The notes under the pieces were generated by a model. That model was not told the origin of the DNA. It did no database searches and was given only the letters and a program-made list of their open reading frames with translations. The position numbers and the translations under genes were made by a program. A DNA stretch of 64,000 nucleotides from Planctomycetaceae bacterium (lineage in GTDB: Bacteria > Planctomycetota > Planctomycetia > Planctomycetales > Planctomycetaceae): assembly GCA_028284145.1 (NCBI GenBank), contig JANQSH010000186.1:1-64000 (forward strand), given 5' to 3'. Numbering within the stretch: the stretch's first letter is position 1; each line of letters begins with the position of its first letter. Positions 13,093-21,692 of the stretch are shown one piece after another.

Positions 13093-14178
13093 ATGATTAT
13101 GTTCCGCCACCTCACAGCCGCGTCATTCATGCCTCGATTTTGGCCGGTCATCTTTCTGATCCTGTTCACAACAACCTGGAGTTGTAAGCCGACTGATCGC
13201 AGTGCATTTATTGTGAATCTGACCGGCGAAACAATGGGTACGACCTACAGCGTCAAGCTGTCTGACATTCCCTCAGATCAATCAAGAGAGGTCATCCAGC
13301 AGGAGATCGACCGGTTGCTGGAACAGGTCAACGACCAGATGTCGACCTGGCGTTCAGGGTCTGAGCTCTCTCGCTTCAATGGTTCTGAATCGACCGACTG
13401 GTTTGAGGTTTCTGCCGACACCGCGTTCGTTGTGGACGCAGCTCTTCAAGTCAGCAAAGACACTGAGGGGGCTTTCGATATCACCGTTGGACCAATGGTC
13501 AACTTGTGGCATTTCGGACCAGACTCACCGACTCAACAATCGCAGCTCCCCAGCGAACAAACAATTTTGGAAACACGCTCACGGGTGGGATTCGACAAAA
13601 TTGCCGCGCGCCAGGAGCCACCCGCGCTGAAGAAATCCCACGCGACGATGGAGATCGATCTTTCAGCAATCGCAAAAGGTTATGGCGTTGATGTCGTCGC
13701 GAAGTACTTGGGCGAATTGGGCATCTCGTCCTTTCTTGTGGAAATTGGTGGTGAAATGCGGGCCCAGGGAACCAGGCCGGACGGAACGAACTGGAAAGTC
13801 GGGATTGAAAAACCGATCGCCAGACAAAGAACCTTGCAACAGTCTGCGGATTTGAACAACCGCAGTATCGCGACCTCCGGCAATTACCGGAATTTTTTTG
13901 AAATCGATGGAGTCCGGTATTCGCACACGATCGATCCGCGAACTGGCCACCCCGTGACACATTCCCTGGCATCTGTCTCTGTTGTGATGGAATCGTGCAT
14001 GATGGCAGACGCGTGGGCGACGGCGCTGTTGGTCCTGGGACCGGATACGGGATATAATATCGCAAAAGAGCAGAATCTGGCGGTGTTGTTTCTGATCGAG
14101 ACAGATAAAGGTTTTCAGCCGAAATCGACACCCGCCTTCGACAAGATCATTCAAGTCGCAGCGACGAATGGCAGATAA
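13093..14178 (+). CDS. apbE: FAD:protein FMN transferase (flavinates NqrB and NqrC)
   Basis: 361-residue exported lipoprotein: hydrophobic signal FWPVIFLILFTTTWSC with a lipobox-like Cys. It attaches FMN from FAD to the threonines of NqrB and NqrC. Family motifs are GTTYSVKL, DLSAIAKGYGVD, GGEMRAQG and the metal/flavin segment SCMMADAWATALLVLG. Directly follows nqrF by 23 bp, which fits its target proteins. The ATG codons at 13093 and 13099 are both usable. Confidence 0.94.
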   Translation: MIMFRHLTAASFMPRFWPVIFLILFTTTWSCKPTDRSAFIVNLTGETMGTTYSVKLSDIPSDQSREVIQQEIDRLLEQVNDQMSTWRSGSELSRFNGSESTDWFEVSADTAFVVDAALQVSKDTEGAFDITVGPMVNLWHFGPDSPTQQSQLPSEQTILETRSRVGFDKIAARQEPPALKKSHATMEIDLSAIAKGYGVDVVAKYLGELGISSFLVEIGGEMRAQGTRPDGTNWKVGIEKPIARQRTLQQSADLNNRSIATSGNYRNFFEIDGVRYSHTIDPRTGHPVTHSLASVSVVMESCMMADAWATALLVLGPDTGYNIAKEQNLAVLFLIETDKGFQPKSTPAFDKIIQVAATNGR

Positions 14179-14226
14179 TTCCAATCGCAACGCAATTTGC
14201 AAAATCAATTCTCGAAGAATGATGTC

Positions 14227-14466
14227 ATGGAAACTTTTCTGATCACACTTGCCGTGTTTCTGGCCGCCATGGGAGCGATGGCAGCAGGAGTGATCTTCAG
14301 CAATCGCCAGATCAAAGGTTCCTGCGGGGGCCTTGCTGGAATGAAAGACGGCGATGGCAACTCGCTCTGCCAGTTGTGCACGACGCCTTCTCCGGAATGC
14401 CAGGGTAAGAACAGCGGGACGCCTCCGAAAAAAGTCGAGCAGACAGAGCAGGAAGCCCTCGATTGA
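14227..14466 (+). CDS. nqrM: NqrM, Na+-NQR maturation factor (DUF539)
   Basis: 79 residues. One N-terminal membrane helix (FLITLAVFLAAMGAMAAGVI) is followed by IKGSCGGLAG and a cysteine-rich tail; the four cysteines are 33, 48, 51 and 58. NqrM is known to be needed to insert the NqrD/E iron centre. The start at 14227 is preferred over a TTG at 14197, because METFLITL matches the usual NqrM start. The gene lies 48 bp after apbE and 28 bp before the oxidase gene. The tail after Cys58 is Lys/Glu-rich and probably not functional. Confidence 0.88.
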   Translation: METFLITLAVFLAAMGAMAAGVIFSNRQIKGSCGGLAGMKDGDGNSLCQLCTTPSPECQGKNSGTPPKKVEQTEQEALD

Positions 14467-14494
14467 TCAACCAGAGAAAGGTCAATTCACCGCG

Positions 14495-15697
14495 ATGAAC
14501 ACGCGAAAGACAGATGTCGCGATTATTGGCGGAGGGATTGTCGGGCTGGCAACGGCTTACCGCATTCTTGATCGTTCGCCTTCGACGCGAATGGTTGTCC
14601 TCGAAAAAGAAGATCAAGTAGCCAAACATCAGACCGGCCACAATTCCGGCGTACTCCACTCCGGCATCTACTACAAGCCGGGTTCGATGAAGGCGATCAA
14701 TTGTCGTGAAGGCAAGTTGGCGATGGAGGATTTCTGTCGCCGGGAAGAAATCTCCCATGAAATCTGCGGCAAGGTGATTGTCGCGATCGACGAAAGCGAA
14801 CTTCCCGCGATGCAGCGCATCTTTGAACGTGGTCAACAGAATCAGGTGCAATGCGAGATCATTGATCAGGATCGCCTGAAAAAACTCGAACCCCATGCAG
14901 TGGGTGTTGCAGCGATTCATGTTCCTGAAGCGGGGATCGTCGATTACCGGGAAGTTTGCGAACGGATGGCGCAGCGGATCGCCGAAAAGGAAGGCGAACT
15001 TCTGTTGGGAGAACGCGTGAAGAACATCGAGAAATCGGAATCGAGTGTTGTCGTTACATCGCCATCACACACAATCGAAGCCCGGCACGTCATCAACTGT
15101 ACCGGGCTGTTTTGTGATCGTGTTACGAAGATGGCAGGGCAGGAACCACAATCACGTATTGTCCCGTTTCGAGGCGAGTATTTTGAATTGAAACCTGACG
15201 TTCATCATCTCTGCAGGAATCTGATCTACCCCGTTCCCGATCCGAGTTTTCCATTTCTTGGTGTGCACTTCACCAGGATGATTCAGGGGGGCGTGGAATG
15301 TGGTCCCAATGCCGTGTTCGCGTTTTCAAGGGAGGGGTACCGCAAAACCGATATCAACCTCCGTGATCTGGTTGGTTCATTGACCTACCCCGGCTTCATT
15401 AAAATGGCGATGAAATACTGGAAGACCGGAATGGGAGAAATGTGGCGCAGCTTCAGCAAGACCGCCTTTGTGAAAGCTTTGCAACGTCTGTTGCCCGAAA
15501 TTCGTGCGGAACATTTGACTGCGGCACCGGCAGGTGTCAGGGCACAGGCCCTGTCCCCATCGGGACAACTGGTCGATGACTTTCTGATTGCAGAATCAAA
15601 ACGTGTCATCAATGTTTGTAACGCTCCCTCGCCCGCTGCGACCGCTTCGCTCAATATCGGTCGCCTGATTGCTGACAAATGGGCCGACCGGCAGTAA
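14495..15697 (+). CDS. lhgO: L-2-hydroxyglutarate oxidase/dehydrogenase
   Basis: 400-residue FAD-dependent DAO-fold protein. The dinucleotide motif is VAIIGGGIVGLATAYRI at the N-terminus, followed by KEDQVAKHQTGHNSGVLHSG, a hallmark of the LhgO/L2HGDH family. The C-terminal APAGVRAQALSPSGQLVDDF also matches. It oxidises L-2-hydroxyglutarate to 2-oxoglutarate and feeds electrons to quinone or oxygen. The start at 14495 gives the family N-terminus; an earlier in-frame ATG overlaps nqrM. Being only 28 bp after nqrM, it is probably co-transcribed with the NQR genes. Confidence 0.9.
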   Translation: MNTRKTDVAIIGGGIVGLATAYRILDRSPSTRMVVLEKEDQVAKHQTGHNSGVLHSGIYYKPGSMKAINCREGKLAMEDFCRREEISHEICGKVIVAIDESELPAMQRIFERGQQNQVQCEIIDQDRLKKLEPHAVGVAAIHVPEAGIVDYREVCERMAQRIAEKEGELLLGERVKNIEKSESSVVVTSPSHTIEARHVINCTGLFCDRVTKMAGQEPQSRIVPFRGEYFELKPDVHHLCRNLIYPVPDPSFPFLGVHFTRMIQGGVECGPNAVFAFSREGYRKTDINLRDLVGSLTYPGFIKMAMKYWKTGMGEMWRSFSKTAFVKALQRLLPEIRAEHLTAAPAGVRAQALSPSGQLVDDFLIAESKRVINVCNAPSPAATASLNIGRLIADKWADRQ

Positions 15698-15723
15698 GCG
15701 GGGCCAATTCAGATCGTACTGAG

Positions 15724-15827
15724 ATCAGAGCAGTTGACCTTCTGGTGTGACATTTCTGGCTCGTGAGGGCCTATGTTTGCAGGCCGAACGGCGCCCATCG
15801 CGGCACAGAAGAACGTAATAAGCTCTA
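15724..15827 (+). repeat. Dispersed ~102-bp element, full copy
   Basis: Starts CAGAGCAGTTGACC and ends GAACGTAATAAGCTCTA, with GGCTCGTGAGGGCC and TTTGCAGGCCGAACG in between. Subfamily I. Lies 27 bp after the lhgO stop. Confidence 0.9.
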
Positions 15828-15985
15828 ATCGTCAGAACTGTCATATCCGGCAGTCTTTCGCCGAGATCTCCAGCTTCAGTTGTTAATGTAAGGAATCTGA
15901 CACGCCATCCCTGAGACATGCCATAATGATTGAAGTGTGGACTTTTCTCATCGTCCTCATTTCAGCCTCTGCAGGTTGAAATCCG

Positions 15986-17671
15986 ATGTCCCACACCAAC
16001 GATGTAAACGCTGAAGCCAATATCATTTCTGTGAGCGGAATCATTATGGCAACGACCATTAAAGAAATGGAACAGCAGGAACAACAGTCCGAGCAACCGG
16101 AACTGCCGGACGCCAGTGTATTGGAGGACCGGACGCCGGAGTGGTTGAAAGCGCCGGCATCACTCGCCGGGTTCGCACTGTTTTTCTCACTGATGCTGGT
16201 TTTCTTCGGTGGCATGCACCGATTGAGTCATACAGATATTTGGGGGCATCTGGCGTACGGTCGGCACATTGCTCAGACTGGTGCTTTGCCGGCAACCGAG
16301 CCACTCATGCCACTCTCAAAGGGGATGCCGATGGTCGACATCCCCTGGCTGAGCCAGTATATCGGCTACCAGACCATCACACGTGTTGGGATTCCGGCAA
16401 TCCAGTTTCTTTACGCACTGTCATTGATGGTCTGTTGTGGACTGTTGGTACGACGATGCTACGTCCGTGGCATCAATCCCTGGTGGACCTTTCTCGGGCT
16501 GGTTGCTCTGTTGTCGGTCAGTTGGATGCAGATTCTCATTGTCCGCCCGCAAGTGAGTGGCATGGTCTGCTTCATGGTATTGCTGTTTATCGCCACACGC
16601 CGAAAGCCTTCCAAAGCGGACTGGTTTTTGATGCCCGCTGTTTTCGCGCTTTGGGCAAATCTGCATGGGTCCTTCCCTGTTGGCTGGGCCTTTCTGCTGG
16701 CGTGGACAGTCGGTCGTTTTGCGGACGTCCTGTGTCGGAGCAAAAGCCTGCGTCTCGCCGTCCGAGACCGGGAGTTTCATCGGCGGATTCTTCTGGCGGA
16801 ACTTGGCGCTGCAGGTGCATTGCTGACACCACACGGCTTCAAACTGTTCGTGGAAGTGTTGCAATTTGGCGCTCATCCGAATCTGGCAAACCTTGTCGAA
16901 TGGCAACCGCTCCAACTGTGGATGATTCAGCTGCGAATGGCGGTGATCGCCGCGATCGTTTTGGCCGTGCTGTACCGCCTGACTCCGCGCCGCATTTCGG
17001 TCGTTGAGGTTCTCTTGTTCGCTGGGTTCGGCGTCAGCATGTTTTGGACATCCCGCATGATTCTCTGGTGGGCTCCCGTAACGGCCTGGTTGATTGCCCT
17101 GCATGGCAACGCTGTCTGGAAAAAGTTTCGCAAAGCCACAAACAAACCCAATGAGGAAATGGCATCGGGGGCGGAAGACACCGTCGCCATGGCACCCAAA
17201 CGAGGGTTGTGGATGGTCGTCGCAGTGGGAGTTCTTTGGATTGGATTCGCCGTCACACCGATGGGGCATCTCGTGCTGCATGGAGAAGAGACACCCGAAG
17301 AGAAAATGGTTTCCCGCCAAACACCAATTGAGGCGACAAAATACCTGCTTGAAAATCCGCCCAAAGGCCAGGTCTTTAACACCATGGAATACGGAGACTA
17401 TCTCCTGTGGGCTGGTCCCAAAGACCTGGAAATTTTTGTCGCATCGCACGCACACCTTGTGCCGAAGGAAGTCTGGCGGGACTACATGCGGATCACTCGT
17501 TACGGCAAAAACTGGGAAGTCGGACTCGACCGCTACAGTATCAATACCGTTTTTGTGAACAACATTCAGCAGGCACGGATGATCGAAACGCTGCTTGACA
17601 ACGAAGAATGGTCGCTTGCTTATCAGGACAAGCAAACCACCATTCTGACTCGAAACGATCCCATCGAATAG
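15986..17671 (+). CDS. Multi-pass membrane protein, GT-C glycosyltransferase-like
   Basis: 561 residues. A polar N-terminus (about 60 residues) is followed by roughly ten hydrophobic segments and a soluble C-terminal part. The first loop has HTDIWGHLAYGRHI, with an acidic residue after the first helix as in GT-C transferases using polyprenyl-phosphate sugars. The C-terminal segment GQVFNTMEYGDYLLWAGP followed by WEVGLDRYSINTVFV is a pattern common in bacterial proteins of this fold. The donor and acceptor cannot be inferred. The start could also be the in-frame ATG at 16046. Followed after 56 bp by the next gene on the same strand. Confidence 0.7.
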   Translation: MSHTNDVNAEANIISVSGIIMATTIKEMEQQEQQSEQPELPDASVLEDRTPEWLKAPASLAGFALFFSLMLVFFGGMHRLSHTDIWGHLAYGRHIAQTGALPATEPLMPLSKGMPMVDIPWLSQYIGYQTITRVGIPAIQFLYALSLMVCCGLLVRRCYVRGINPWWTFLGLVALLSVSWMQILIVRPQVSGMVCFMVLLFIATRRKPSKADWFLMPAVFALWANLHGSFPVGWAFLLAWTVGRFADVLCRSKSLRLAVRDREFHRRILLAELGAAGALLTPHGFKLFVEVLQFGAHPNLANLVEWQPLQLWMIQLRMAVIAAIVLAVLYRLTPRRISVVEVLLFAGFGVSMFWTSRMILWWAPVTAWLIALHGNAVWKKFRKATNKPNEEMASGAEDTVAMAPKRGLWMVVAVGVLWIGFAVTPMGHLVLHGEETPEEKMVSRQTPIEATKYLLENPPKGQVFNTMEYGDYLLWAGPKDLEIFVASHAHLVPKEVWRDYMRITRYGKNWEVGLDRYSINTVFVNNIQQARMIETLLDNEEWSLAYQDKQTTILTRNDPIE

Positions 17672-17727
17672 AGAACTGCCAGCTTCGTCCATCCTGTTAT
17701 TGAATCTGAAACCATAGGACATCTTCC

Positions 17728-19074
17728 ATGAAGCCTCGTCGCATTTCCATGTTGGCCGTCGTTGGTGTACAAGTCTTTGCTGTCTCAGCTTTGGCCATGT
17801 CGTTTTTCGCTGGTTTACCGGAGCCCGGCCCCGATAACGCCAGTGTGTTGTCTGCACTGACCGCGCCACCGGTTGTGCCGGTCGAACGTGAGACACCATT
17901 ACGGATGGAACCACTGTACGATGAACCAGGAATTGTCAGCGATGAAGAACTCGCAGCCGTTTTGTGGCAAATTCGCCCTGTTCAGCCCCGCAAGGAATTG
18001 AAGCCGAATCACGTCGAACATGCATTACGTTGCTGGGGCATTGATGCAACATTCGACGATCCACAAGTTCGTTCAGGCGAGGAATTGAAAGATGTGCTGG
18101 TCAATCATGGAGCGTTTCTGAAGTCTTGGGACAACGACACGCCACCGTTGCTGGAAGAACGTCCGAATCATGGTGTCACAGTGCGTTACGATCGCGAGCC
18201 AGGCGGTTCGGTGCATCACGATCACTGGCTGGCTTGCCTGACAGAAGCGGGTATTTCACTCAGCGAACCGGTCTTTCTCCCCGGAAAACGGGAATATACC
18301 ATCGAAGATGTTCTTCAGGAAGCACTGCGGGACTTTCGGCTCGACGAGCGCGAAACCGAATGGTCTTCAATGGCATTCGGTTTCTGGATCGCTCCCGTCA
18401 AGAAATGGACAACAGCAGATGGACGACGACTTTCATTCGACCTGCTTGCCGAGCGTTTGCTACGTGGGCATCAGCGATTCGGCGTCTGCTCCGGAACGCA
18501 CCGCGTCTACTCGATGATGGTCCTGCTGCGGCTGGATGATGAATACGGCATTCTCTCTGACAGCATGAGAAAACGCGTCTACCACCATCTGGAAAACATG
18601 CGAGATCGAATCATCGCTTCACAACATCCCGATGGCCACTGGAGATCGGACTGGATGGAAGGAGCCAAGGCATTGTCTGACCCGGTCGACGCCCCCGAAT
18701 ACCGCAAGATTATCGCTACCGGGCATCATCTCGAATGGCTGGCCATCGCCCCCAGGGAACTGCATCCACCACGCGAACAAATCGAAAAAGCGGCAGACTG
18801 GATCATTCACACCGTCACTTCCGACGACCGGGACATGATTCTCTCACGTTTCACGTTCTACTCACATGTCGGCAATGCCCTGGCAATGTGGCGAGGCACG
18901 CGTCCGGCCGAATTCTGGCGACAGTACCGCAAAAATCATCCCTATAAAAAGGGCGAAACGATGCCGGCCTTTCCTGCAATTACGCTCGCTGAACCTGATC
19001 GCAAAGTTCCCGCCGAAGAGACCACAAAATCGACCGAAGAACCGGAAAGTGAAGAACCGCCCGCACACGACTGA
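17728..19074 (+). CDS. Exported protein of unknown function
   Basis: 448 residues with an N-terminal signal or anchor (ISMLAVVGVQVFAVSALAMSFF). The mature part is acidic and has no motif recognised with certainty. The stretch with CSGTHRVYSMMVLLRLDD and IASQHPDGHWRSDW resembles the helix-hairpin pattern of alpha/alpha-toroid (terpenoid-cyclase-like) proteins, but this is only an impression. The C-terminus is a Glu/Pro-rich tail. Follows the membrane protein gene by 56 bp and may work with it at the cell envelope. Confidence 0.75.
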   Translation: MKPRRISMLAVVGVQVFAVSALAMSFFAGLPEPGPDNASVLSALTAPPVVPVERETPLRMEPLYDEPGIVSDEELAAVLWQIRPVQPRKELKPNHVEHALRCWGIDATFDDPQVRSGEELKDVLVNHGAFLKSWDNDTPPLLEERPNHGVTVRYDREPGGSVHHDHWLACLTEAGISLSEPVFLPGKREYTIEDVLQEALRDFRLDERETEWSSMAFGFWIAPVKKWTTADGRRLSFDLLAERLLRGHQRFGVCSGTHRVYSMMVLLRLDDEYGILSDSMRKRVYHHLENMRDRIIASQHPDGHWRSDWMEGAKALSDPVDAPEYRKIIATGHHLEWLAIAPRELHPPREQIEKAADWIIHTVTSDDRDMILSRFTFYSHVGNALAMWRGTRPAEFWRQYRKNHPYKKGETMPAFPAITLAEPDRKVPAEETTKSTEEPESEEPPAHD

Positions 19075-19129
19075 TTTCATGCACGGACGGTTGTTGAATT
19101 GATCGGGAGGCTGTTGATCGGCACGGCAA

Positions 19130-20404
19130 TTACTCCTTCATGAAGAAGTCGCTGGGGCCTTTGACAGTGTAGTAAGGATATCGAACAACCGCGGCGGGTT
19201 GATTCTGTTGCGGGTAAACGAGATTGCGGGGCGGATTGTATGTCCAGCGGTACTTATGAGTTGGATACCAGTCGCCCAGTTTCTCACCTGAGTCGGGATC
19301 GACACGTCGCATATACGACGGATTCGTTTCGCGACCAATCGTCAGGCTCAAATCGGCTACACTCTTGCCTATTTCGTTGAAATTGTTGCGGATCTGGCGG
19401 ATGTCGTGATCCTTCACACCGCGTCGTTTTGCATCGCCAATACCAGTGATGGCATCGCCGGAAGCACCAAAAACGAATTTGGCTGCGTGCCGCGCCATCT
19501 GTGTTCCGGTCTTGACTGCTCGCTTTCCGATAACATAAGCCGTAATGCCGCCGCGTCGCGATATGGAGTCAACGCGATCAATGCTGTCCGACGCGGTATT
19601 GCCAATCGCTTCGGTTCCGAGGGACGCCATGTTCGCTCCGCGCTGTGCCGTCTGAAAAGCGTATTCGGTTGCATTCGTTGCCGTTTGCAGTCCGTAATCC
19701 GCTGCACGAACGCCTCCCCCAACACCGTAAGTCACAATCGTGTCCGCACCGCGAAATCCGAGTCGTGTTCCCTCATCAATTTTGGTGAAGACACCCTGCA
19801 TGTAGGCATCGGTCTGATTCAAAGCATCAACAGCGTCCTGTTCGGCACCTTCCTGTAACTGCATATAGTTTGTTTCGATGGCGTCATAACGGCCTTCACC
19901 GTTTTGACGAGCAGCCTGTTGCTGCTGCCACAACTTGTAGGGATTCTGAATATCGGGCGTTCCGGGTGGAACCCCGACAAATTCTCCCGTTCGACCGAAA
20001 CCACTCGGTGTATTTTGTAGCGGCATGGCAGGATTCGCTCTGTGTGGAACCCCATTTTGAATCGGAATCGTCTGATCAGGTCGCCCTGCGGTTTGTGGAC
20101 CAATAGCCTGGGCCTGTGAAACATAACTCTGATGCCGTTGTGGATAATAACCTTGGGGATAATAATCACGCTGCGATGGCTGAGGCTGACCGTAAGATGG
20201 ATGGCCATACGCCGGTGATTGTCCGTATCCACCAGAAGCCTGCATCTGAGATGCGTGGTGTGGATATGCGGGTTGACTGTACTGGTTCTGCGTCGGATAG
20301 TAACCCCCAGGATTCTGTCCTCGGACGACTGGTTGACTGGAACAGCCAGACGCGATGAGCCCCAAACAGGTCAAAACCAGAACACCCCACTTGTAAGTCG
20401 TCAT
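19130..20404 (-). CDS. Gln/Tyr/Pro-rich lipoprotein
   Basis: 424 residues. The start at 20404 gives a lipoprotein signal (MTTYKWGVLVLTCLGLIASG, then Cys). An upstream in-frame start would add 91 residues lacking a signal, so it is not used. Residues about 25-170 are rich in Gln, Tyr, Pro and Gly (low complexity). The C-terminal half is richer in Ala/Thr and helical, with DTIVTYGVGGGVRAADYGLQ. Ends with several Tyr/Pro segments. No enzymatic motif. Probably an envelope-attached structural protein; similar proteins are frequent in planctomycetes. Confidence 0.75.
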   Translation of the reverse strand: MTTYKWGVLVLTCLGLIASGCSSQPVVRGQNPGGYYPTQNQYSQPAYPHHASQMQASGGYGQSPAYGHPSYGQPQPSQRDYYPQGYYPQRHQSYVSQAQAIGPQTAGRPDQTIPIQNGVPHRANPAMPLQNTPSGFGRTGEFVGVPPGTPDIQNPYKLWQQQQAARQNGEGRYDAIETNYMQLQEGAEQDAVDALNQTDAYMQGVFTKIDEGTRLGFRGADTIVTYGVGGGVRAADYGLQTATNATEYAFQTAQRGANMASLGTEAIGNTASDSIDRVDSISRRGGITAYVIGKRAVKTGTQMARHAAKFVFGASGDAITGIGDAKRRGVKDHDIRQIRNNFNEIGKSVADLSLTIGRETNPSYMRRVDPDSGEKLGDWYPTHKYRWTYNPPRNLVYPQQNQPAAVVRYPYYTVKGPSDFFMKE

Positions 20405-20907
20405 GCGTTGTTTCCTCACGCCGAAACTTTCACAATTTTCTTGACAGGCACCAATTGGCATAACCTGCGAAATTCTCCCAGGAAATGGCAACACAAGCGC
20501 GTTACGACATCCCCTGAAAAGGTATATCGGCCAGTTCGAGGAGCAGATGGAACAATCCATCCCACTTGTGTGACCGTTCTGACAAGGAGAAGCCATCGAC
20601 CTTGCAGAATCGTTATAATCCGTATAAATTACCACCAGCTTGCCAAAGCCTCTCCCAAGTATCAGGAAGATTGCCATAAACTAATATGGTGAATGTTGTT
20701 ATGAGAAGGTTTCTGCGGGGATTGCTGTCGGATGATGGCCACAGATCCTGTGAATAATTCACCCGAACATCCGCCGCATCAAAGGCAATCCAAACCCGCT
20801 ATTGCGTGGGTTAAGAGAAGTACCCGACTGAGTTTCCGGTCGGTGGGTGATCCACAGCCATCCGATCAGGAATGTTTCGGAGAGGGCGAGAACAGAGGAG
20901 GTTCCGA
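20405..20907. other. Gene-free divergent region
   Basis: About 500 bp between the divergent lipoprotein gene and the isomerase-like gene. An open frame at 20732-21010 overlaps the isomerase gene in another frame and looks random. No repeat copy and no clear promoter was seen. Confidence 0.5.
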
Positions 20908-21651
20908 GTGTTTGTTGCCGCATCTTCCGGGTGTTTCGGAGACATCGAGTTTGGTGATGCCTGTCACCAACTGGGCGAACTCGATTTCGACAAAGTCGAA
21001 ATCTGGATGAGCGAAGAGAGTGAACATCTCAAGCCATCAACTGTGGCAAGCGACCCGGAACGATTCGTTGCACGTTACCGGGAATTGACCCGGCTGACGC
21101 CCGTGGCCCTATGTTGTGAGGATCACCTCGACACGACTGCGTTCGAAGGAATCGTCAAGACGGCGAAGCTGTTGCGAGTGACCCAGGTAACTGTTCCTGC
21201 CGCGACTTTGGGGACTCCCTTCAACACCGAAATCGATCGCCTGCGGGAAATGGCCAGTATTGCCAGTCGAGATGGTATCCGCCTGTCGTTGAAGACAAAA
21301 ACCGGCCATCTCACTGAAGATCCTGACACGGCGGTCGAATTGTGTCAATCAGTCAAGGGGCTTGGAATCACTCTCGATGCCAGTTACTTCATCTGCGGAC
21401 CACACCGTTCACGCAGTTACGATCAGGTATTCCCGTTCGTATTTCATACGCACTTGAGGGATTCAATGCCGGACCAGTTGCAGGTTCAAATTGGGCTTGG
21501 GCAAATCGATTATGGTCGAATGATCGGCCTGCTCGAGCGAGAAAATTACAACCTGGCATTGAGTGTGGACCTGATTCCGGAATTGACCGACAAGGAGTCG
21601 CGTCCGCTGGAAATGCGCAAGCTGCGAATGCTTCTGGAAACGTTGCTGTAA
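20908..21651 (+). CDS. Xylose-isomerase-like TIM-barrel protein
   Basis: 247 residues. The segments DFDKVEIWMSEESEHL, KLLRVTQVTVPAATLG, LSLKTKTGHLTEDPDTAV, LGITLDASYFICGP and VFHTHLRDS follow the strand/helix order of sugar phosphate isomerase/epimerase barrels. The usual metal-ligand Glu after strand 5 appears as Lys/Thr, so activity is uncertain. GTG at 20908 is chosen because GAGGAGG lies 6 bp upstream; an in-frame ATG at 20872 would place that site inside the gene. Converges with rpsA, 41 bp apart. Confidence 0.75.
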   Translation: MFVAASSGCFGDIEFGDACHQLGELDFDKVEIWMSEESEHLKPSTVASDPERFVARYRELTRLTPVALCCEDHLDTTAFEGIVKTAKLLRVTQVTVPAATLGTPFNTEIDRLREMASIASRDGIRLSLKTKTGHLTEDPDTAVELCQSVKGLGITLDASYFICGPHRSRSYDQVFPFVFHTHLRDSMPDQLQVQIGLGQIDYGRMIGLLERENYNLALSVDLIPELTDKESRPLEMRKLRMLLETLL

Positions 21652-21692
21652 AGCGATGGTCAGTTTCCTGATCGCGATCACCCCGGCATTCG

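Noticed and set aside
16421-17914. 497-codon open frame on the minus strand
   Set aside because: It lies antisense to the membrane-protein gene, has no ribosome site and a composition typical of a shadow frame (His, Gln and Arg-rich).
20732-21010. 92-codon open frame
   Set aside because: Overlaps the isomerase-like gene in another frame and has no protein-like pattern.
21652-21692. Terminator between the isomerase-like gene and rpsA
   Set aside because: A GCGA...TCGC stem can be drawn, but it needs a bulge and has no T-run.
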